NCBI RefSeq assembly: GCF_034555935.1
Contig: NZ_JAYDCJ010000003.1
Coordinates: 1,116,001-1,180,000 of the forward strand
DNA: 64,000 bases
Source: Marinobacter qingdaonensis
GTDB lineage: Bacteria; Pseudomonadota; Gammaproteobacteria; Pseudomonadales; Oleiphilaceae
Reading direction: 5' to 3'
Shown: one piece after another, positions 27,558 through 37,337 of the stretch
Layout: the number at the start of each line of letters is the position of its first letter
How positions within the stretch are numbered: position 1 is the stretch's first letter
Translations under genes and position numbers: made by a program
Notes under the pieces: generated by a model
The model's input: the letters and a program-made list of their open reading frames with translations, nothing else
Databases searched by the model: none
What the model was told of the DNA's origin: nothing

Positions 27558-28898
27558 TTACTCCCGCATCAGTTTTTCAAGGTAATGGATGGTGAAGTCT
27601 ACCTGTTTAAAGCCACCATCGCGTACCAATCTGCTGTGCAGGGGTTGGTTGGTCTTGATGCCCTCGACCACCAGCTCGTCCAGCGCGTTCTTCATGCGCC
27701 GGCGGGCAATCTCCCGGTCATCGCCCCAGGTAATCAGCTTGGCCACCAGGGAGTCGTAGTAGGGGGGGACCGTGTAGCCGCTGTACAGGTGCGAGTCCAC
27801 ACGCACGCCGTTGCCGCCCGGAGCATGAAAATGCTTGACCTTGCCCGGGCTCGGCACGAAGGTCTTGGGATCTTCGGCGTTGATCCGGCACTCGATGGCA
27901 TGGCCGGAAATGCGAATGTCGTCCTGGCTGTACTGCAGTGGCAGGCCGCTGGCAATGCGCAGCTGCTCGCGCACGATGTCCACCCCGGTCACCATTTCCG
28001 ACACCGGGTGCTCGACCTGGACCCGGGTGTTCATTTCAATGAAATAGAACTCGCCGTCCTGGTACAGGAACTCGAAGGTGCCGGCGCCCACGTAGCCGAT
28101 TTCCTTGCAGGCATCGACGCAGGCCTGGAGCGTGCGCGCCCGGGATTCCGGGTTGACGTTCGGGGCCGGGGCCTCCTCGATCACCTTCTGGTTCCGGCGC
28201 TGCATGGAGCAGTCCCGGTCGCCCAGGTGGATGCAGTTGCCGTGCATGTCCGCCAGCACCTGCACTTCCACGTGCCGCGGCCGTTCCAGGAACTTCTCCA
28301 GGTACACGGTCGGGTCACCGAAGGCGTTGCGGGCTTCGCTCTGGGTGATCTGCACCGCCTTCAGCAGCGCGGCCTCCGAGTGCACCACCTGCATGCCCCG
28401 ACCACCGCCGCCGGACGCGGCCTTGATCATGACCGGATAACCGATCTCCCGGGCGATGCGCAGGGTGCGATCCTCGTCATCGGTCAGCGGGCCATCGGAG
28501 CCGGGTACCGTCGGAACCCCGGCCTTGATCATGGCGTTGATGGCAGACACCTTGTTGCCCATCAGGCGGATGGTTTCCGCGCGCGGCCCGATGAAATGGA
28601 ACCCGCTCTTCTCCACCTGCTCGGCGAAGTCGGCGTTTTCCGCCAGGAAGCCGTAGCCCGGGTGTATGCCCACCGAATCGGTAACCTCGGCGGCGCTGAT
28701 GATCGTGGGGATGTTCAGGTAGCTTTCCAGTGCACTGTTGGGCCCGATGCAGACGGATTCGTCCGCCAGGCGCACGTGCATGAGGTCGCGGTCGACCTTG
28801 GAATGGACCGCCACGGTCTTGATGCCCAGCTCTTTGCAGGCGCGCAAGATCCGGAGGGCAATTTCACCCCGGTTTGCGATCAGAACTTTCTCTAACAT
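27558..28898 (-). CDS. accC: Acetyl-CoA carboxylase, biotin carboxylase subunit
   Basis: 446 aa. It carboxylates the biotin of AccB with ATP and bicarbonate, the first half of malonyl-CoA formation. The start [18 protein letters not shown] is the family N-terminus; two more in-frame ATGs lie 6 and 15 bases upstream. Motifs GGGGRGMQ (ATP-grasp loop), [15 protein letters not shown] and [14 protein letters not shown] are all present. It follows accB by 24 bp. Confidence 0.97.
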   Translation of the reverse strand: MLEKVLIANRGEIALRILRACKELGIKTVAVHSKVDRDLMHVRLADESVCIGPNSALESYLNIPTIISAAEVTDSVGIHPGYGFLAENADFAEQVEKSGFHFIGPRAETIRLMGNKVSAINAMIKAGVPTVPGSDGPLTDDEDRTLRIAREIGYPVMIKAASGGGGRGMQVVHSEAALLKAVQITQSEARNAFGDPTVYLEKFLERPRHVEVQVLADMHGNCIHLGDRDCSMQRRNQKVIEEAPAPNVNPESRARTLQACVDACKEIGYVGAGTFEFLYQDGEFYFIEMNTRVQVEHPVSEMVTGVDIVREQLRIASGLPLQYSQDDIRISGHAIECRINAEDPKTFVPSPGKVKHFHAPGGNGVRVDSHLYSGYTVPPYYDSLVAKLITWGDDREIARRRMKNALDELVVEGIKTNQPLHSRLVRDGGFKQVDFTIHYLEKLMRE

Positions 28899-28922
28899 GG
28901 CCATGGGTAGCAATCACCGTGT

Positions 28923-29393
28923 TCAGGAAATGACGATCAGGGGCTGATCAAACTCCACCGGCTGGCCGTTCTCGACCAGGATTTCTGTGACGGTGCCGCT
29001 CTTGTCGGCCTCAATCTGGTTCATCATCTTCATCGCTTCCACGATGCAGATCACGTCACCGGCTTTCACGGACTGGCCAACTTCCACGAATGACTTCGCG
29101 GTGGGCGACGGGGCACGGTAGAAGGTGCCGACCATGGGGGATTTCACGGAGTGACCGCTGGGCGCTGCCGGTGCGGCCGGGGCTGCGCTGTCGGCGGCGG
29201 GGGCCGGCGCGGATTCCTGGGCCGGTGCCGCCTGGGGTGCGGGCGCCGGATAGTGACTCACGTACTGGGTGCCGGCGGCCTGCTCGCGGCGGCGGGAGAT
29301 GCGAACGGAATCGTCGCCCTCATGAATCTCCAGCTCCTCGACATCGGATTCCTCGAGCAGCTCGATCAGTTTTTTGACTTTGCGAATATCCAT
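28923..29393 (-). CDS. accB: Acetyl-CoA carboxylase biotin carboxyl carrier protein
   Basis: 156 aa. The C-terminal biotinyl domain carries the site EAMKMMNQI, where Lys is biotinylated. The N-terminal helical part ([20 protein letters not shown]) and an Ala/Pro-rich flexible linker (residues 48-82) are typical of BCCP. It is the middle gene of aroQ-accB-accC, the order seen across gammaproteobacteria. Confidence 0.97.
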   Translation of the reverse strand: MDIRKVKKLIELLEESDVEELEIHEGDDSVRISRRREQAAGTQYVSHYPAPAPQAAPAQESAPAPAADSAAPAAPAAPSGHSVKSPMVGTFYRAPSPTAKSFVEVGQSVKAGDVICIVEAMKMMNQIEADKSGTVTEILVENGQPVEFDQPLIVIS

Positions 29394-29420
29394 AATTAAT
29401 CCAGTCCCGTTGTGTCTGAT

Positions 29421-29861
29421 CTATCGTTGAATGCGTTGCAGGGCGGCCTGAAGCGCAAGATCGTACCCCTGGCTGCCCAGCCCACAGATAACGCCCTCGG
29501 CGATATCGGAAAAATACGAGTGATGGCGGAAGGGTTCCCGCGCATGCACGTTGGAGAGATGCACTTCGATAAAGGGAATGCCCGAGGCCAGCACGGCATC
29601 CCGCAGGGCGATGCTGGTGTGGGTGAAGGCCGCCGGATTGATGATGAGGTAGTCGACGCCTTCCGCCCTGGCTTCGTGAACCCGTTCGATCAGCTCGTAC
29701 TCGGCATTGGACTGCAGGTGCATCAGGTGATGACCCTGGGCGGCCGCCGCCTGTTTCAGCCGGTCGTCGATGTCGTTCAATGTCTCGTAGCCGTAGACGT
29801 CCGGCTCGCGGGTGCCCAGCATGTTCAGGTTCGGGCCATGGAGCACCAGAATTGTCGACAT
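29421..29861 (-). CDS. aroQ: 3-dehydroquinate dehydratase, type II
   Basis: 146 aa. It dehydrates 3-dehydroquinate in the shikimate pathway. The type II signature is seen: [20 protein letters not shown] (catalytic Arg and Tyr in the lid), [29 protein letters not shown] and [17 protein letters not shown]. It is first in the aroQ-accBC operon, with an AT-rich 270-bp space upstream for the promoter. Confidence 0.97.
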   Translation of the reverse strand: MSTILVLHGPNLNMLGTREPDVYGYETLNDIDDRLKQAAAAQGHHLMHLQSNAEYELIERVHEARAEGVDYLIINPAAFTHTSIALRDAVLASGIPFIEVHLSNVHAREPFRHHSYFSDIAEGVICGLGSQGYDLALQAALQRIQR

Positions 29862-30099
29862 GGTTCAATCTGCCTTACGGTGTTTTTAAACAGGATCGCC
29901 GAAAATAACGGCACGTTACCCCAATGGTGCGTGCTTGTTTTGCTCAGATCAACACTTTTTGACAATCCTGCCTGTTGGCAATTGGTCGTAAAAAGTCGGC
30001 TTCTGCATCGAAGTGGAATCTTTCTTCCAACCTGAATCATTGTGGTAAAGGCAGCGGAATTCCGCCATACGACGTTGGTTTCATAACGCCGGGCGGCGG

Positions 30100-30122
30100 C
30101 GGGCGGACCTCAGGTCCGCCCG
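30100..30122 (-). terminator. Hairpin after the diguanylate cyclase gene
   Basis: Perfect 11-bp arms CGGGCGGACCT/AGGTCCGCCCG meet at one base, 14 nt beyond the cyclase stop. It is GC-rich with no clear T run. Confidence 0.6.
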
Positions 30123-30135
30123 GAGCGGGCAGGGA

Positions 30136-31749
30136 TCAGTCGTTGGCCAGGGTGACGCAGTTGCGGCCTTCGGCCTTGGAGGTGTAGAGCGCGCGGTCGG
30201 CGCGTTCGCACAGGGACTGGGAGCTTTCATCGCTCCAGCTGGCCACGCCGCAGCTGAAGGTGACCTTGAACTCCTGGTCACCGGCCGGCTGCTGCAACTC
30301 CGAGAAGCGCTCGCGGATCTCGTTCAGCACGTTGCGGGCGTCGCTGGGCCGGGTGTCCGGCAGGATGATCGCGAACTCCTCACCGCCGTACCGGCCGATG
30401 TGGTCGGTCTTGCGCAACCGCTGCTTGAGGAACATCGACAGGCTGCGCAGCACACGGTCGCCGATGGGGTGGCCGAAGGTGTCGTTGACCTTCTTGAAGT
30501 AGTCGATGTCGATCATCGCGAAACACAGGGACTGCCCCTTCTGCCGCGCCCGCACGATCTCCTGGTCCAGCAGGTGCAGGGTGTGGGTATGGTTGAACAG
30601 GCCGGTCAGGCTGTCGCGGATCATCAGCGCCAGCAGCGACCGGGCCCGTCGTCCCCGGTTGTGGATGGTGGCAATCAGGTGCTTGGGGTCGATGGGTTTG
30701 GTCAGGAAGTCGTCGCCGCCCAGGCTCATGGCGTGCAGTTGTTTGGTGACGTCTTCCTCCGCCGACAAGTAGATGATGGGCACGCTGTGGAAGCGGTCCT
30801 GCTGGCGGATGACCCGGGCAATCTCCATGCCGGTGCAACCGGGCATGTACATGTCGAGGATGATGATCTCCGGCGAGAACTCTTCCAGGGCGTGAATGAT
30901 CTGCATCGGGTCGGTGATGATGTGGGCGGTCATGCCGGCCTTGCGCAGCACCGTTTCCATGTACTTGGCCTGGGCCCGGGAGTCGTCCAGCACCAGCACC
31001 TTGTAGGGCTCGACCGTGTTGCCGTGGGTGTAGGTCTCGATCTTCTCGATCAACTGGCCCGGGTCCACCGCCGGGTAGAAGAACTCCTCGCCGCCGCAGC
31101 GGGAGGCCCGCAGCCGGGTTTCGATCGAGCCGTCCTCGTCGCTCATGAAGATGATCGGGATCGGGGTGTCGTGCCGCTCCTGCAATTGCTCGATAGTGGC
31201 CAGGCCGCCGTTGGTGCTGCCGCCGAAGTTGACATCCATCAGGATGGTCTCGGGTTTGTGCAGGGCGCAGGCTTCAATCAGCTCGTCCCCGGTGGCGAAG
31301 GCCGACGCCCGAAACCCAAAGAATTCCAGTTGCCGGATCAGGCGGCTGGCCATTTCCTCATTGCCCAGGGCGATGTACACCGGGGTGCGCCGGAACTGGT
31401 GCGGGGCCTCGGCGTTCTGGTGGTCGGTGCGGCGCAGGGTGCTGCGGGACAGGGTATCGATGGCGTCCTGAAGCTGCCGTTCGAGTTCGTCACCCAAGTT
31501 GGTGTTGGCCGGCCAGTGCTCCAGCAGCGCCAGTATCCGTTTGCCGGCGTCGGCGTGAGCCGCCATCTCGAAGCGCAGGGCGTAGCGCACCAGTTTGTCC
31601 GCGGCCGCGGCAAATTCGTTGCGGAGGGCGCCGGACAGGGCCTTGTCTTCGTGAATGTTCTGCCAGGTGTCCAGAACCACCCGGGCCTGGGTGGTCACGC
31701 GTCGTGCGAAATGCTGCCTGAGTTTTTCTTTCTGGCTTTCGTCGTTCAT
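30136..31749 (-). CDS. Response regulator with two receiver domains and a GGDEF diguanylate cyclase
   Basis: 537 aa from the ATG at 31749. After a helical N-terminal region (1-110), a first receiver (VYIALGNEEM...ILMDVNF) is partly degenerate. The second (VLVLDDSRAQ, ILDMYMP, LSAEE, TKPI) has all phosphorylation residues. The cyclase domain is active-looking: GGEEF at 455-459, preceded by a product-inhibition site RKTD five residues upstream. It should make c-di-GMP when phosphorylated, in the manner of PleD. No histidine kinase is adjacent. It is divergent from a LapD-like c-di-GMP receptor, which could sense its product. Confidence 0.9.
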   Translation of the reverse strand: MNDESQKEKLRQHFARRVTTQARVVLDTWQNIHEDKALSGALRNEFAAAADKLVRYALRFEMAAHADAGKRILALLEHWPANTNLGDELERQLQDAIDTLSRSTLRRTDHQNAEAPHQFRRTPVYIALGNEEMASRLIRQLEFFGFRASAFATGDELIEACALHKPETILMDVNFGGSTNGGLATIEQLQERHDTPIPIIFMSDEDGSIETRLRASRCGGEEFFYPAVDPGQLIEKIETYTHGNTVEPYKVLVLDDSRAQAKYMETVLRKAGMTAHIITDPMQIIHALEEFSPEIIILDMYMPGCTGMEIARVIRQQDRFHSVPIIYLSAEEDVTKQLHAMSLGGDDFLTKPIDPKHLIATIHNRGRRARSLLALMIRDSLTGLFNHTHTLHLLDQEIVRARQKGQSLCFAMIDIDYFKKVNDTFGHPIGDRVLRSLSMFLKQRLRKTDHIGRYGGEEFAIILPDTRPSDARNVLNEIRERFSELQQPAGDQEFKVTFSCGVASWSDESSQSLCERADRALYTSKAEGRNCVTLAND

Positions 31750-31961
31750 AACTCTGGCCTGTCTCTTCTCGTTATTTGGGCGGCGGTTCAGGTCTGGGCT
31801 GTTTTTCCAACTTAGTTCCTTTGCAGAGTCTATAGTGTTTAATGTTGTCGGCGTAGGTTGCTTCATGTAAATGTTTGTCAACTCTGCGGTCCAGGTCACA
31901 ATCCACCGGTCGGCTGGAGAGCCGCCTCCTGGCGCGCGCTCTTCGGGCAGGGAGATCCAAG

Positions 31962-33944
31962 GTGATTGATCGCACGCAGGCCGGCGTTGCCACTCTGCGC
32001 ACCCTTCTGCTGTTGTTCACCGGCACCCTGCTGGTGGCGGTCCTGGTGGTCAGCTTCGTCACCAGCTATGGCTATTTCCGTACCTATGTCTCCGAGCAAC
32101 TGGCCGGCCACGCCCACGATGGCGCCACCGCCGTTGGCCTGTCCCTGTCCAACGCCATTGATGCCCGCGACCCGGTGGCCGCCGCGTCCCTGATCGACGC
32201 GGTGTTCGACAGCGGCCGCTACCTGTCGGTCCGCTACCTCAACCACGACGGCGAGGAAGTGGCGGGCCGGACCATGACCCTGGCCGACAGCCGGGTGCCG
32301 TCCTGGTTCCGGTCCGTCGCGGACCTCAAGCTGCCCGTGGCCGAGGCGGAAGTGGTGCGCGGCTGGAGCCGCCTGGGCAAGGTTCAGGTCGTCAGCAATC
32401 CCGGTCGGGCCTACACCGACCTGTGGCGCATCACCGTCGGCCTGATCGCGAGCACCGCGATCATCGGTGGTCTGGGTTTGTTTGCGCTGTTTCTGCTGCT
32501 CAAGCGAACCCTGCGCCCACTGCGCGCCCTGGAGCGGCAGGCCAAGGCGCTGGGCCAGAGAAACTTCCGCCAGCGGGTGACGGTGCAGTCGACCCGGGAG
32601 GTCAATCAGGTGACCGCCGCCATCAACCAGATGGCGGATGACCTGGGCCAGCTGTTCGAGGGCCAGGCCAAACTGATCCAGCATCTGAGGCGAATGAATA
32701 ATGAGGACCCGGTAACCGGGCTGGCCAGTCGCAGCGCCTTCGATCAGCGCCTTAAGGTGGAGGTGGAATCCGAAGAGAAGGCCGCGCCCGGTGTGCTCAT
32801 CTTCGTCAAGCTGGCCGGCTTCGCCGGATACAATCAGGCTTACGGCCGGGTCGAGGCCGACCGGGTGCTGCTGCGCGCGGCCGAGGTGATCAACAACTTT
32901 GTCGCCTCCCACGTGGGCTCTTTCGCCGGGCGTCGGACCGGCGCCGAGTTTTCCGTGTTCGTGCCTGGTGCCATGCCGGCCGATGCCGACATCTGGTGTC
33001 GGGACCTGGTGGCGGAGCTGGACGGCATCTACGCCGATCTGGCCGCGCCGCTGGACACCGCGGTGCATGCTGGCCTGGCCCGAACCGCCGAGGGCCTGTC
33101 GGTGCGGGAGGTGCTGGCGGCCGCGGACGAGGCCCTGCGCCTGGCCCAGGAGCAGGAGGAGTCCGGCTGCCACCTGGCCGAGCCGGATCGGGAAGGCCAC
33201 CACAACCTGGAGACCTGGCGGGTGATCATCGCCCAGGCCATTCGCGAGCAGAAACTGTCGTTGTGGTTGCAGCCGATGGTCTGCGAGGCCCAGAGCCAGC
33301 CGGTGTACCACCAGGTGTTTTCCCGCATCGAGGGACCGGAAGGGCCGCTCAAGGCCGGGGCCTTCATTCACATGGCCGAACGCTTCGGGCTGATATCGGA
33401 CATCGACCAGCTGCAGTTGCAGCGGGTGTTGGCGCGCCTGAGCGAACGCCCGGACGAGCCGCTGGCGGTGTCGGTGGGCAGTGCCTCGGTGGCCAGTGAA
33501 CGCTTTCGTCAGGAGTTGCTGAGCCGGCTTGAGGCCGCCGGTCCGGTCGTCGGCCAGCTCTGGATCGGGATCTCCGAACACACCATTCACCACCACCGCA
33601 CCGCCGTCGGCCTGCTGGTACGCGCCCTGGTGCGGCTCGGAGTGCCGGTGCTGGTGGACCGCTTCGGTGTGGGCGGGGTGCCGTTCAGCTACCTCAGGAA
33701 TCTGAGCGTCCAGGCATTGCGTATTGATAACTCCTTCATTCACGATATAGACACCCACGAGGACAACCGCTTCTACCTCGAATCCGTGGTGTCCATCGCC
33801 CACAGCCGCGGCGTGAAGGTATTCGCTACCGGTGTGGAAACCGCGGCCGAATACTCGGTACTGTGCAAACTGGGTATTGATGGGGCCATGGGTTACCATC
33901 TTGGCCGACCATTTGCTGCGGACCATCAACAGACAGGGGAATGA
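31962..33944 (+). CDS. LapD-like c-di-GMP receptor, degenerate GGDEF-EAL membrane protein
   Basis: About 660 aa from GTG 31962, which has GGGAG seven bases upstream; an ATG 87 bases earlier is less likely. Order: TM1 (TLLLLFTGTLLVAVLVVSF), a periplasmic LapD/MoxY-like sensor, TM2 (near 150-180), HAMP, GGDEF and EAL. Both enzyme domains are dead: GGDEF is TGAEF, the EAL glutamate is lost (QPVYHQVF), and DDFG is DRFG. Binding-type residues at the end (GYHLGRP) remain. LapD relays c-di-GMP to the periplasmic protease LapG to control adhesin release; no lapG or adhesin is next to it here. Confidence 0.87.
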   Translation: MIDRTQAGVATLRTLLLLFTGTLLVAVLVVSFVTSYGYFRTYVSEQLAGHAHDGATAVGLSLSNAIDARDPVAAASLIDAVFDSGRYLSVRYLNHDGEEVAGRTMTLADSRVPSWFRSVADLKLPVAEAEVVRGWSRLGKVQVVSNPGRAYTDLWRITVGLIASTAIIGGLGLFALFLLLKRTLRPLRALERQAKALGQRNFRQRVTVQSTREVNQVTAAINQMADDLGQLFEGQAKLIQHLRRMNNEDPVTGLASRSAFDQRLKVEVESEEKAAPGVLIFVKLAGFAGYNQAYGRVEADRVLLRAAEVINNFVASHVGSFAGRRTGAEFSVFVPGAMPADADIWCRDLVAELDGIYADLAAPLDTAVHAGLARTAEGLSVREVLAAADEALRLAQEQEESGCHLAEPDREGHHNLETWRVIIAQAIREQKLSLWLQPMVCEAQSQPVYHQVFSRIEGPEGPLKAGAFIHMAERFGLISDIDQLQLQRVLARLSERPDEPLAVSVGSASVASERFRQELLSRLEAAGPVVGQLWIGISEHTIHHHRTAVGLLVRALVRLGVPVLVDRFGVGGVPFSYLRNLSVQALRIDNSFIHDIDTHEDNRFYLESVVSIAHSRGVKVFATGVETAAEYSVLCKLGIDGAMGYHLGRPFAADHQQTGE

Positions 33945-33950
33945 CAGTCT

Positions 33951-35003
33951 ATGCCAGGCAAACTCAGACAGTATTTCAGGGACAAGAAAGACGACGTGCA
34001 GGATTACGCCGGCGGCAGTGGCGCCGTGGGCAAGTTCATCCTGCTGGTGCTGGTTGTCTACCTGCTGGTCACGGTGGTGCTCGGCATGTACTGGAGCAGC
34101 GAGCCCGAGTCCTTCTCGGTACGGGAGCACACCCGCTCGGTGGCCAACAGCATGGAACGGGAACCGATCACCGGGTTCGCCACCACCGCCACCATGATCC
34201 GCATTGCTGAGACACTGCTGGACAAGCCCGGCGGCTACATCTCCAACGACATCTTCCCGCCGGGCCTGTGGATGGACAACATGCCAAACTGGGAGTACGG
34301 CGTGCTGGTGCAGTTGCGGGACCTCAGCCGGGCGTTGCGCAAGGACATCAGCCGGTCCCAGTCCCAGTCCGCGGAGGACAAGGACCTCACCATCGCCGAG
34401 CCGCAGCTGCACTTCGACAGCGGCAGCTGGGCAATCCCATCCACCGAGGCGGAGTACCGCCGCGGTATCCGGGCGCTGAAGCGCTACCTCAACCGTCTGA
34501 CCGATCCGCAGCAGGCCGACGCCCAGTTCTTCGCCCGGGCCGACAACCTCAGCAACTGGCTGGCGGACCTGGAAACCCGGCTCGGCAGCCTGTCCCGAAC
34601 CCTGGGTGAAAGCGTGGGCAAGGCCTCGGTCTCGGATGCGGTCGCCAACGTCAACCAGGACAACCCGCTGGAAGAGGAAACCGGCGCGATCGACGTGAAA
34701 ACCCCATGGACCCAGATTGACGACGTCTTCTACGAAGCCCGCGGCAGCTCCTGGGCCCTGCTGCACATCTTCCGGGCCATCGAGGTGGATTTCCGCAAGG
34801 TGCTGCAGGACAAGAACGCCATGGCGAGCGTGAAGCAGGTCATCATCGAGCTGGAAGGGGCTCAGGGCGCCATGTGGAGCCCAGTGGTGCTGAACGGCAG
34901 CGGCTTCGGCGTGCTGGCCAACCACTCGTTGACCATGGCGGCCTACCTGTCCCGGGCCAACGCCGCCATCAGCGACATGCGGGACCTGCTGTCCCGGGGC
35001 TGA
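33951..35003 (+). CDS. DUF2333 family membrane protein
   Basis: 350 aa. One membrane segment near residues 28-47 (FILLVLVVYLLVTVVLGMYW); the rest is a helical, probably periplasmic domain. Conserved-looking blocks include DIFPPGLWMDNMPNWEYGVL and VFYEARGSSWALLHIFRA, matching DUF2333. It starts 6 bp after the LapD-like gene and is probably co-transcribed. DUF2333 proteins have no known function; the pairing suggests an envelope role. Confidence 0.85.
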   Translation: MPGKLRQYFRDKKDDVQDYAGGSGAVGKFILLVLVVYLLVTVVLGMYWSSEPESFSVREHTRSVANSMEREPITGFATTATMIRIAETLLDKPGGYISNDIFPPGLWMDNMPNWEYGVLVQLRDLSRALRKDISRSQSQSAEDKDLTIAEPQLHFDSGSWAIPSTEAEYRRGIRALKRYLNRLTDPQQADAQFFARADNLSNWLADLETRLGSLSRTLGESVGKASVSDAVANVNQDNPLEEETGAIDVKTPWTQIDDVFYEARGSSWALLHIFRAIEVDFRKVLQDKNAMASVKQVIIELEGAQGAMWSPVVLNGSGFGVLANHSLTMAAYLSRANAAISDMRDLLSRG

Positions 35004-35021
35004 TGAGGTTATCCGAAGACG

Positions 35022-35054
35022 AAAAAAAAACCGGGCCAGTGCCCGGTTTTTTTA
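35022..35054. terminator. Bidirectional rho-independent terminator
   Basis: Stem CCGGGC/GCCCGG (35031-35046) flanked by an A run on the left and a T run on the right, so it serves the rightward DUF2333 gene and the leftward ppa gene. Confidence 0.93.
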
Positions 35055-35073
35055 TGCCTCGGAGACGGTCCGA

Positions 35074-35601
35074 TCAGCCCTTGTAGGCCTTGATGGAGTC
35101 TTCGATGGCTTTCTTGGCAGCGGCGGCGTTGTCCCAGCCCTGCACCTTGACCCACTTGCCCGGCTCAAGGGTCTTATAGTTTTCGAAGAAGTGCTTGATC
35201 TGGTCGCGCAGCAGCTCAGGCAGGTCTTCGATGTCTTTCACGTTCTGGTAGGCGGTGGTCAGCTTGTCGTGCGGAACTGCAACCAGCTTGGCGTCGCCAC
35301 CGGCTTCGTCTTCCATGTTCAGCACGCCAACCGGGCGGCAGCGGATCACGGAACCGGCCTGCACCGGGTACGGAGTGACCACCAACACGTCCAGCGGGTC
35401 GCCGTCGTCGGCCAGGGTGTGCGGAATGAAGCCGTAGTTGGCCGGGTAGAACATCGGGGTGGCCATGAAGCGGTCAACCAGCAGGGCGCCCATGTCCTTG
35501 TCCAGCTCGTACTTCACCGGGGAGCTGTTGGCCGGGATTTCGATGGCGACGTAGATGTCTTCCGGCGGGTTCTTGCCGGCAGGGATGTTGTCAAAAAGCA
35601 T
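35074..35601 (-). CDS. ppa: Inorganic pyrophosphatase, family I
   Basis: 175 aa, standard length. It hydrolyses pyrophosphate and pulls biosynthetic reactions forward; Mg-dependent and cytoplasmic. The signature [10 protein letters not shown] carries the metal-binding aspartates; [15 protein letters not shown] and [12 protein letters not shown] are also typical. A strong site AGGAAGGA precedes the ATG. Upstream lies an intergenic space with two large palindromic elements. Confidence 0.98.
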   Translation of the reverse strand: MLFDNIPAGKNPPEDIYVAIEIPANSSPVKYELDKDMGALLVDRFMATPMFYPANYGFIPHTLADDGDPLDVLVVTPYPVQAGSVIRCRPVGVLNMEDEAGGDAKLVAVPHDKLTTAYQNVKDIEDLPELLRDQIKHFFENYKTLEPGKWVKVQGWDNAAAAKKAIEDSIKAYKG

Positions 35602-35721
35602 AATCGGTCCTTCCTGTACGTAAGGTACGTTTAACTGCGTTTAAAAAGTGCGCGCAATTATACGGAAGTCCCGACGAGTTCGAAACTAAACCTTAGTGCT
35701 TGCCCTTTGGCTTTGGTGGAA

Positions 35722-35832
35722 GCGCTGGTGGGGAAGACCTTCCCAAAACACGCCCACAAGTACGTCCCTGTAGGCTCGGGTCGGGCCGTCCATGGCCCGA
35801 CACGGTTTTGGAAAGGTCTTCCCCACCAGCGC
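35722..35832 (-). repeat. Palindromic element, copy A (inverted orientation)
   Basis: Outer arms 35722-35749 and 35805-35832 are complementary at 27 of 28 positions and end inward in CCAAAAC/GTTTTGG. The inside, read on the minus strand, contains GCCATGGACGGC and GGGACGTAC, the core shared with copies B and C. An inner stem GTCGGGCC/GGCCCGAC lies at 35780-35801. The arm sequence itself (GCGCTGGTGGGGAAGACCTT) is unrelated to the arms of B and C. Confidence 0.8.
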
Positions 35833-35920
35833 CCAGAGCTACAGGGGGAGGCCGGTAAACTGGCAACGCTGAGTGCCTGAATGCTCGAATGCGAGAAGGT
35901 CCGAGCTAGGTTTGGTGGGT

Positions 35921-36026
35921 CATTTCAGGGGCCGTGGCCAAAACTGTGCGCAGCCATGGATGGCGGAGCCCAAGCGTCACATGGACGTGCCGCCAGGAGC
36001 GTGTTTTGGCCACGGCCCCTGAAATG
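35921..36026 (+). repeat. Palindromic element, copy B
   Basis: Perfect 24-bp arms 35921-35944 and 36003-36026 (CATTTCAGGGGCCGTGGCCA then AAAC). Core: AACTGTGCGCAGCCATGGAT, GGCGGAGCCCAAGCGTCACA, TGGACGTGC. It lies 88 bp from copy A in opposite orientation and 30 bp beyond the acyl-CoA dehydrogenase stop. Confidence 0.82.
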
Positions 36027-36056
36027 GCCCCTCCCGCATAGTAGACCTGTTCCGGG

Positions 36057-37196
36057 CTACAGGTTCAGCTGCTTGGCAATCAGTTCCTTCATGATTTCGG
36101 TAGAGCCGCCGCCTATGGACAGAATCTTGGCATCCCGATACAGGCGCTCCACCACCGATTCCCGCATGTAGCCCATGCCGCCGAACAGCTGCACCGCTTC
36201 ACGGGTCACCTTCTCGCACACGTCCACCGAGAAGTTCTTGGCCATGGCCACTTCCTTGATCGGATTCTTGCCTGCCTGCATCAGGGCCGCGCAGCGGTAG
36301 GTGTACTCGCGGGCGACGTCGATCTGGGTCGCCATGTCCACCAGCTTGTGGCGGGTTACCTGGAAACCGGCCAGGTTGCGACCAAAGGCCGTGCGCTGTC
36401 GGGTGTACTCCAGGGCCGCCTCGTAGGCCAGTTGTGCGGTCATGTAGGCCATGATCGACAGCATCAGGCGCTCGGCCAGGAAGTTGCTCATGATCACCAC
36501 GAAGCCTGCGTTCTCGGCGCCGATCAGCCGGTCGGCGGGCACCCGGCAGTCCTCGAAGAACAGCTCGGCGGTGTCGCTGGCCCACCAGCCCATCTTCCGG
36601 AGCTTCTTGCCGGTGGAAAAGCCGGGCATGTCCCGATCGATCAGCAGCAGGCTGATGCCGCCGTGGCCCTCACCGCCGGTGCGCACCGCCACCGTGTAGT
36701 GGTCGGCGCGCAGGCCGCTGGTGATGAAGGTCTTGCTGCCATTGACGATGTAGTGATCGCCGTCCCGTACCGCTCGGGTTTTCAGATTGGCGACGTCCGA
36801 GCCGCCGCCGGGTTCGGTAATGGCCAGGGCGGCGATTTTCTCGCCGCGCAGCACCGGTGGCACGATCCGTTCGCGCAGTTCCGGTGTGGCCCACTTGGCG
36901 ACCGGTGGCAAGCCGATGTCGAGGGAGCCGAGGCTAGCGACCAGGCCGCCGGAGGTGGAGCGCATCAGTTCTTCGGAAATGGCCACCCGCAGGAAGATGT
37001 CACCTTCGCCCGTGCCCCCGAGTTCCTCGGGAAAGCCGATGCCCAGCAGGCCCGCCTCGCCGGCTTTGCGGTAGAGGTCGCGAGGGAATTCGCCCGCCTC
37101 TTCCCAGTCGTCGATATGGGGCAGTACATGAGTCTGGATGAACTTCTGCGCGCTCAGTCGCGCCTGTTCGTGAATGTCGTTGAAGTAATCGAACAC
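36057..37196 (-). CDS. Acyl-CoA dehydrogenase
   Basis: 379 aa, the usual length. The flavoenzyme oxidises acyl-CoA to enoyl-CoA. FAD and substrate motifs are clear: LAITEPGGGSDVANLKTRA, GSKTFITSG, RQRTAFGR and LFGGMGYMRE. The C-terminal block IGGGSTEIMKE has no glutamate where medium-chain enzymes have theirs (YEGT), so it belongs to the branch where the base lies elsewhere; close relatives act on long-chain, branched or isoprenoid acyl-CoAs. The start is GTG with AGGGAG 8 bp upstream. No other beta-oxidation gene is adjacent. Confidence 0.9.
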   Translation of the reverse strand: MFDYFNDIHEQARLSAQKFIQTHVLPHIDDWEEAGEFPRDLYRKAGEAGLLGIGFPEELGGTGEGDIFLRVAISEELMRSTSGGLVASLGSLDIGLPPVAKWATPELRERIVPPVLRGEKIAALAITEPGGGSDVANLKTRAVRDGDHYIVNGSKTFITSGLRADHYTVAVRTGGEGHGGISLLLIDRDMPGFSTGKKLRKMGWWASDTAELFFEDCRVPADRLIGAENAGFVVIMSNFLAERLMLSIMAYMTAQLAYEAALEYTRQRTAFGRNLAGFQVTRHKLVDMATQIDVAREYTYRCAALMQAGKNPIKEVAMAKNFSVDVCEKVTREAVQLFGGMGYMRESVVERLYRDAKILSIGGGSTEIMKELIAKQLNL

Positions 37197-37286
37197 GCCG
37201 GATCTCCCTGTGAGCGAAAATCATGGGGGCAGTGTTGCGCAATTGACGACCCCAAGCAAGCGCTTGGTTGATGTTTTTTCGGGCAA

Positions 37287-37314
37287 GAAAAAAGCCGGCA
37301 CTGGGCCAGCTTTT
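37287..37314 (-). terminator. Terminator of rpiA
   Basis: On the minus strand AAAAGCTGGC/GCCGGCTTTT forms a stem with one G-T pair, followed by TTTTTT. It lies 24 bp beyond the rpiA stop. Confidence 0.85.
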
Positions 37315-37337
37315 CAGGGTGCTTGTCAGCGCGCGGT

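Noticed and set aside
31875..31961. Upstream ATG extension of the LapD-like protein
   Set aside because: The added 29 residues are Arg/Ser-rich, lie over the divergent promoter and lack a good ribosome-binding site, whereas GTG 31962 has GGGAG at ideal distance.
31896..34925. 1009-codon open frame antisense to the LapD-like and DUF2333 genes
   Set aside because: The forward genes have clear domains; the antisense product shows only low-complexity composition.
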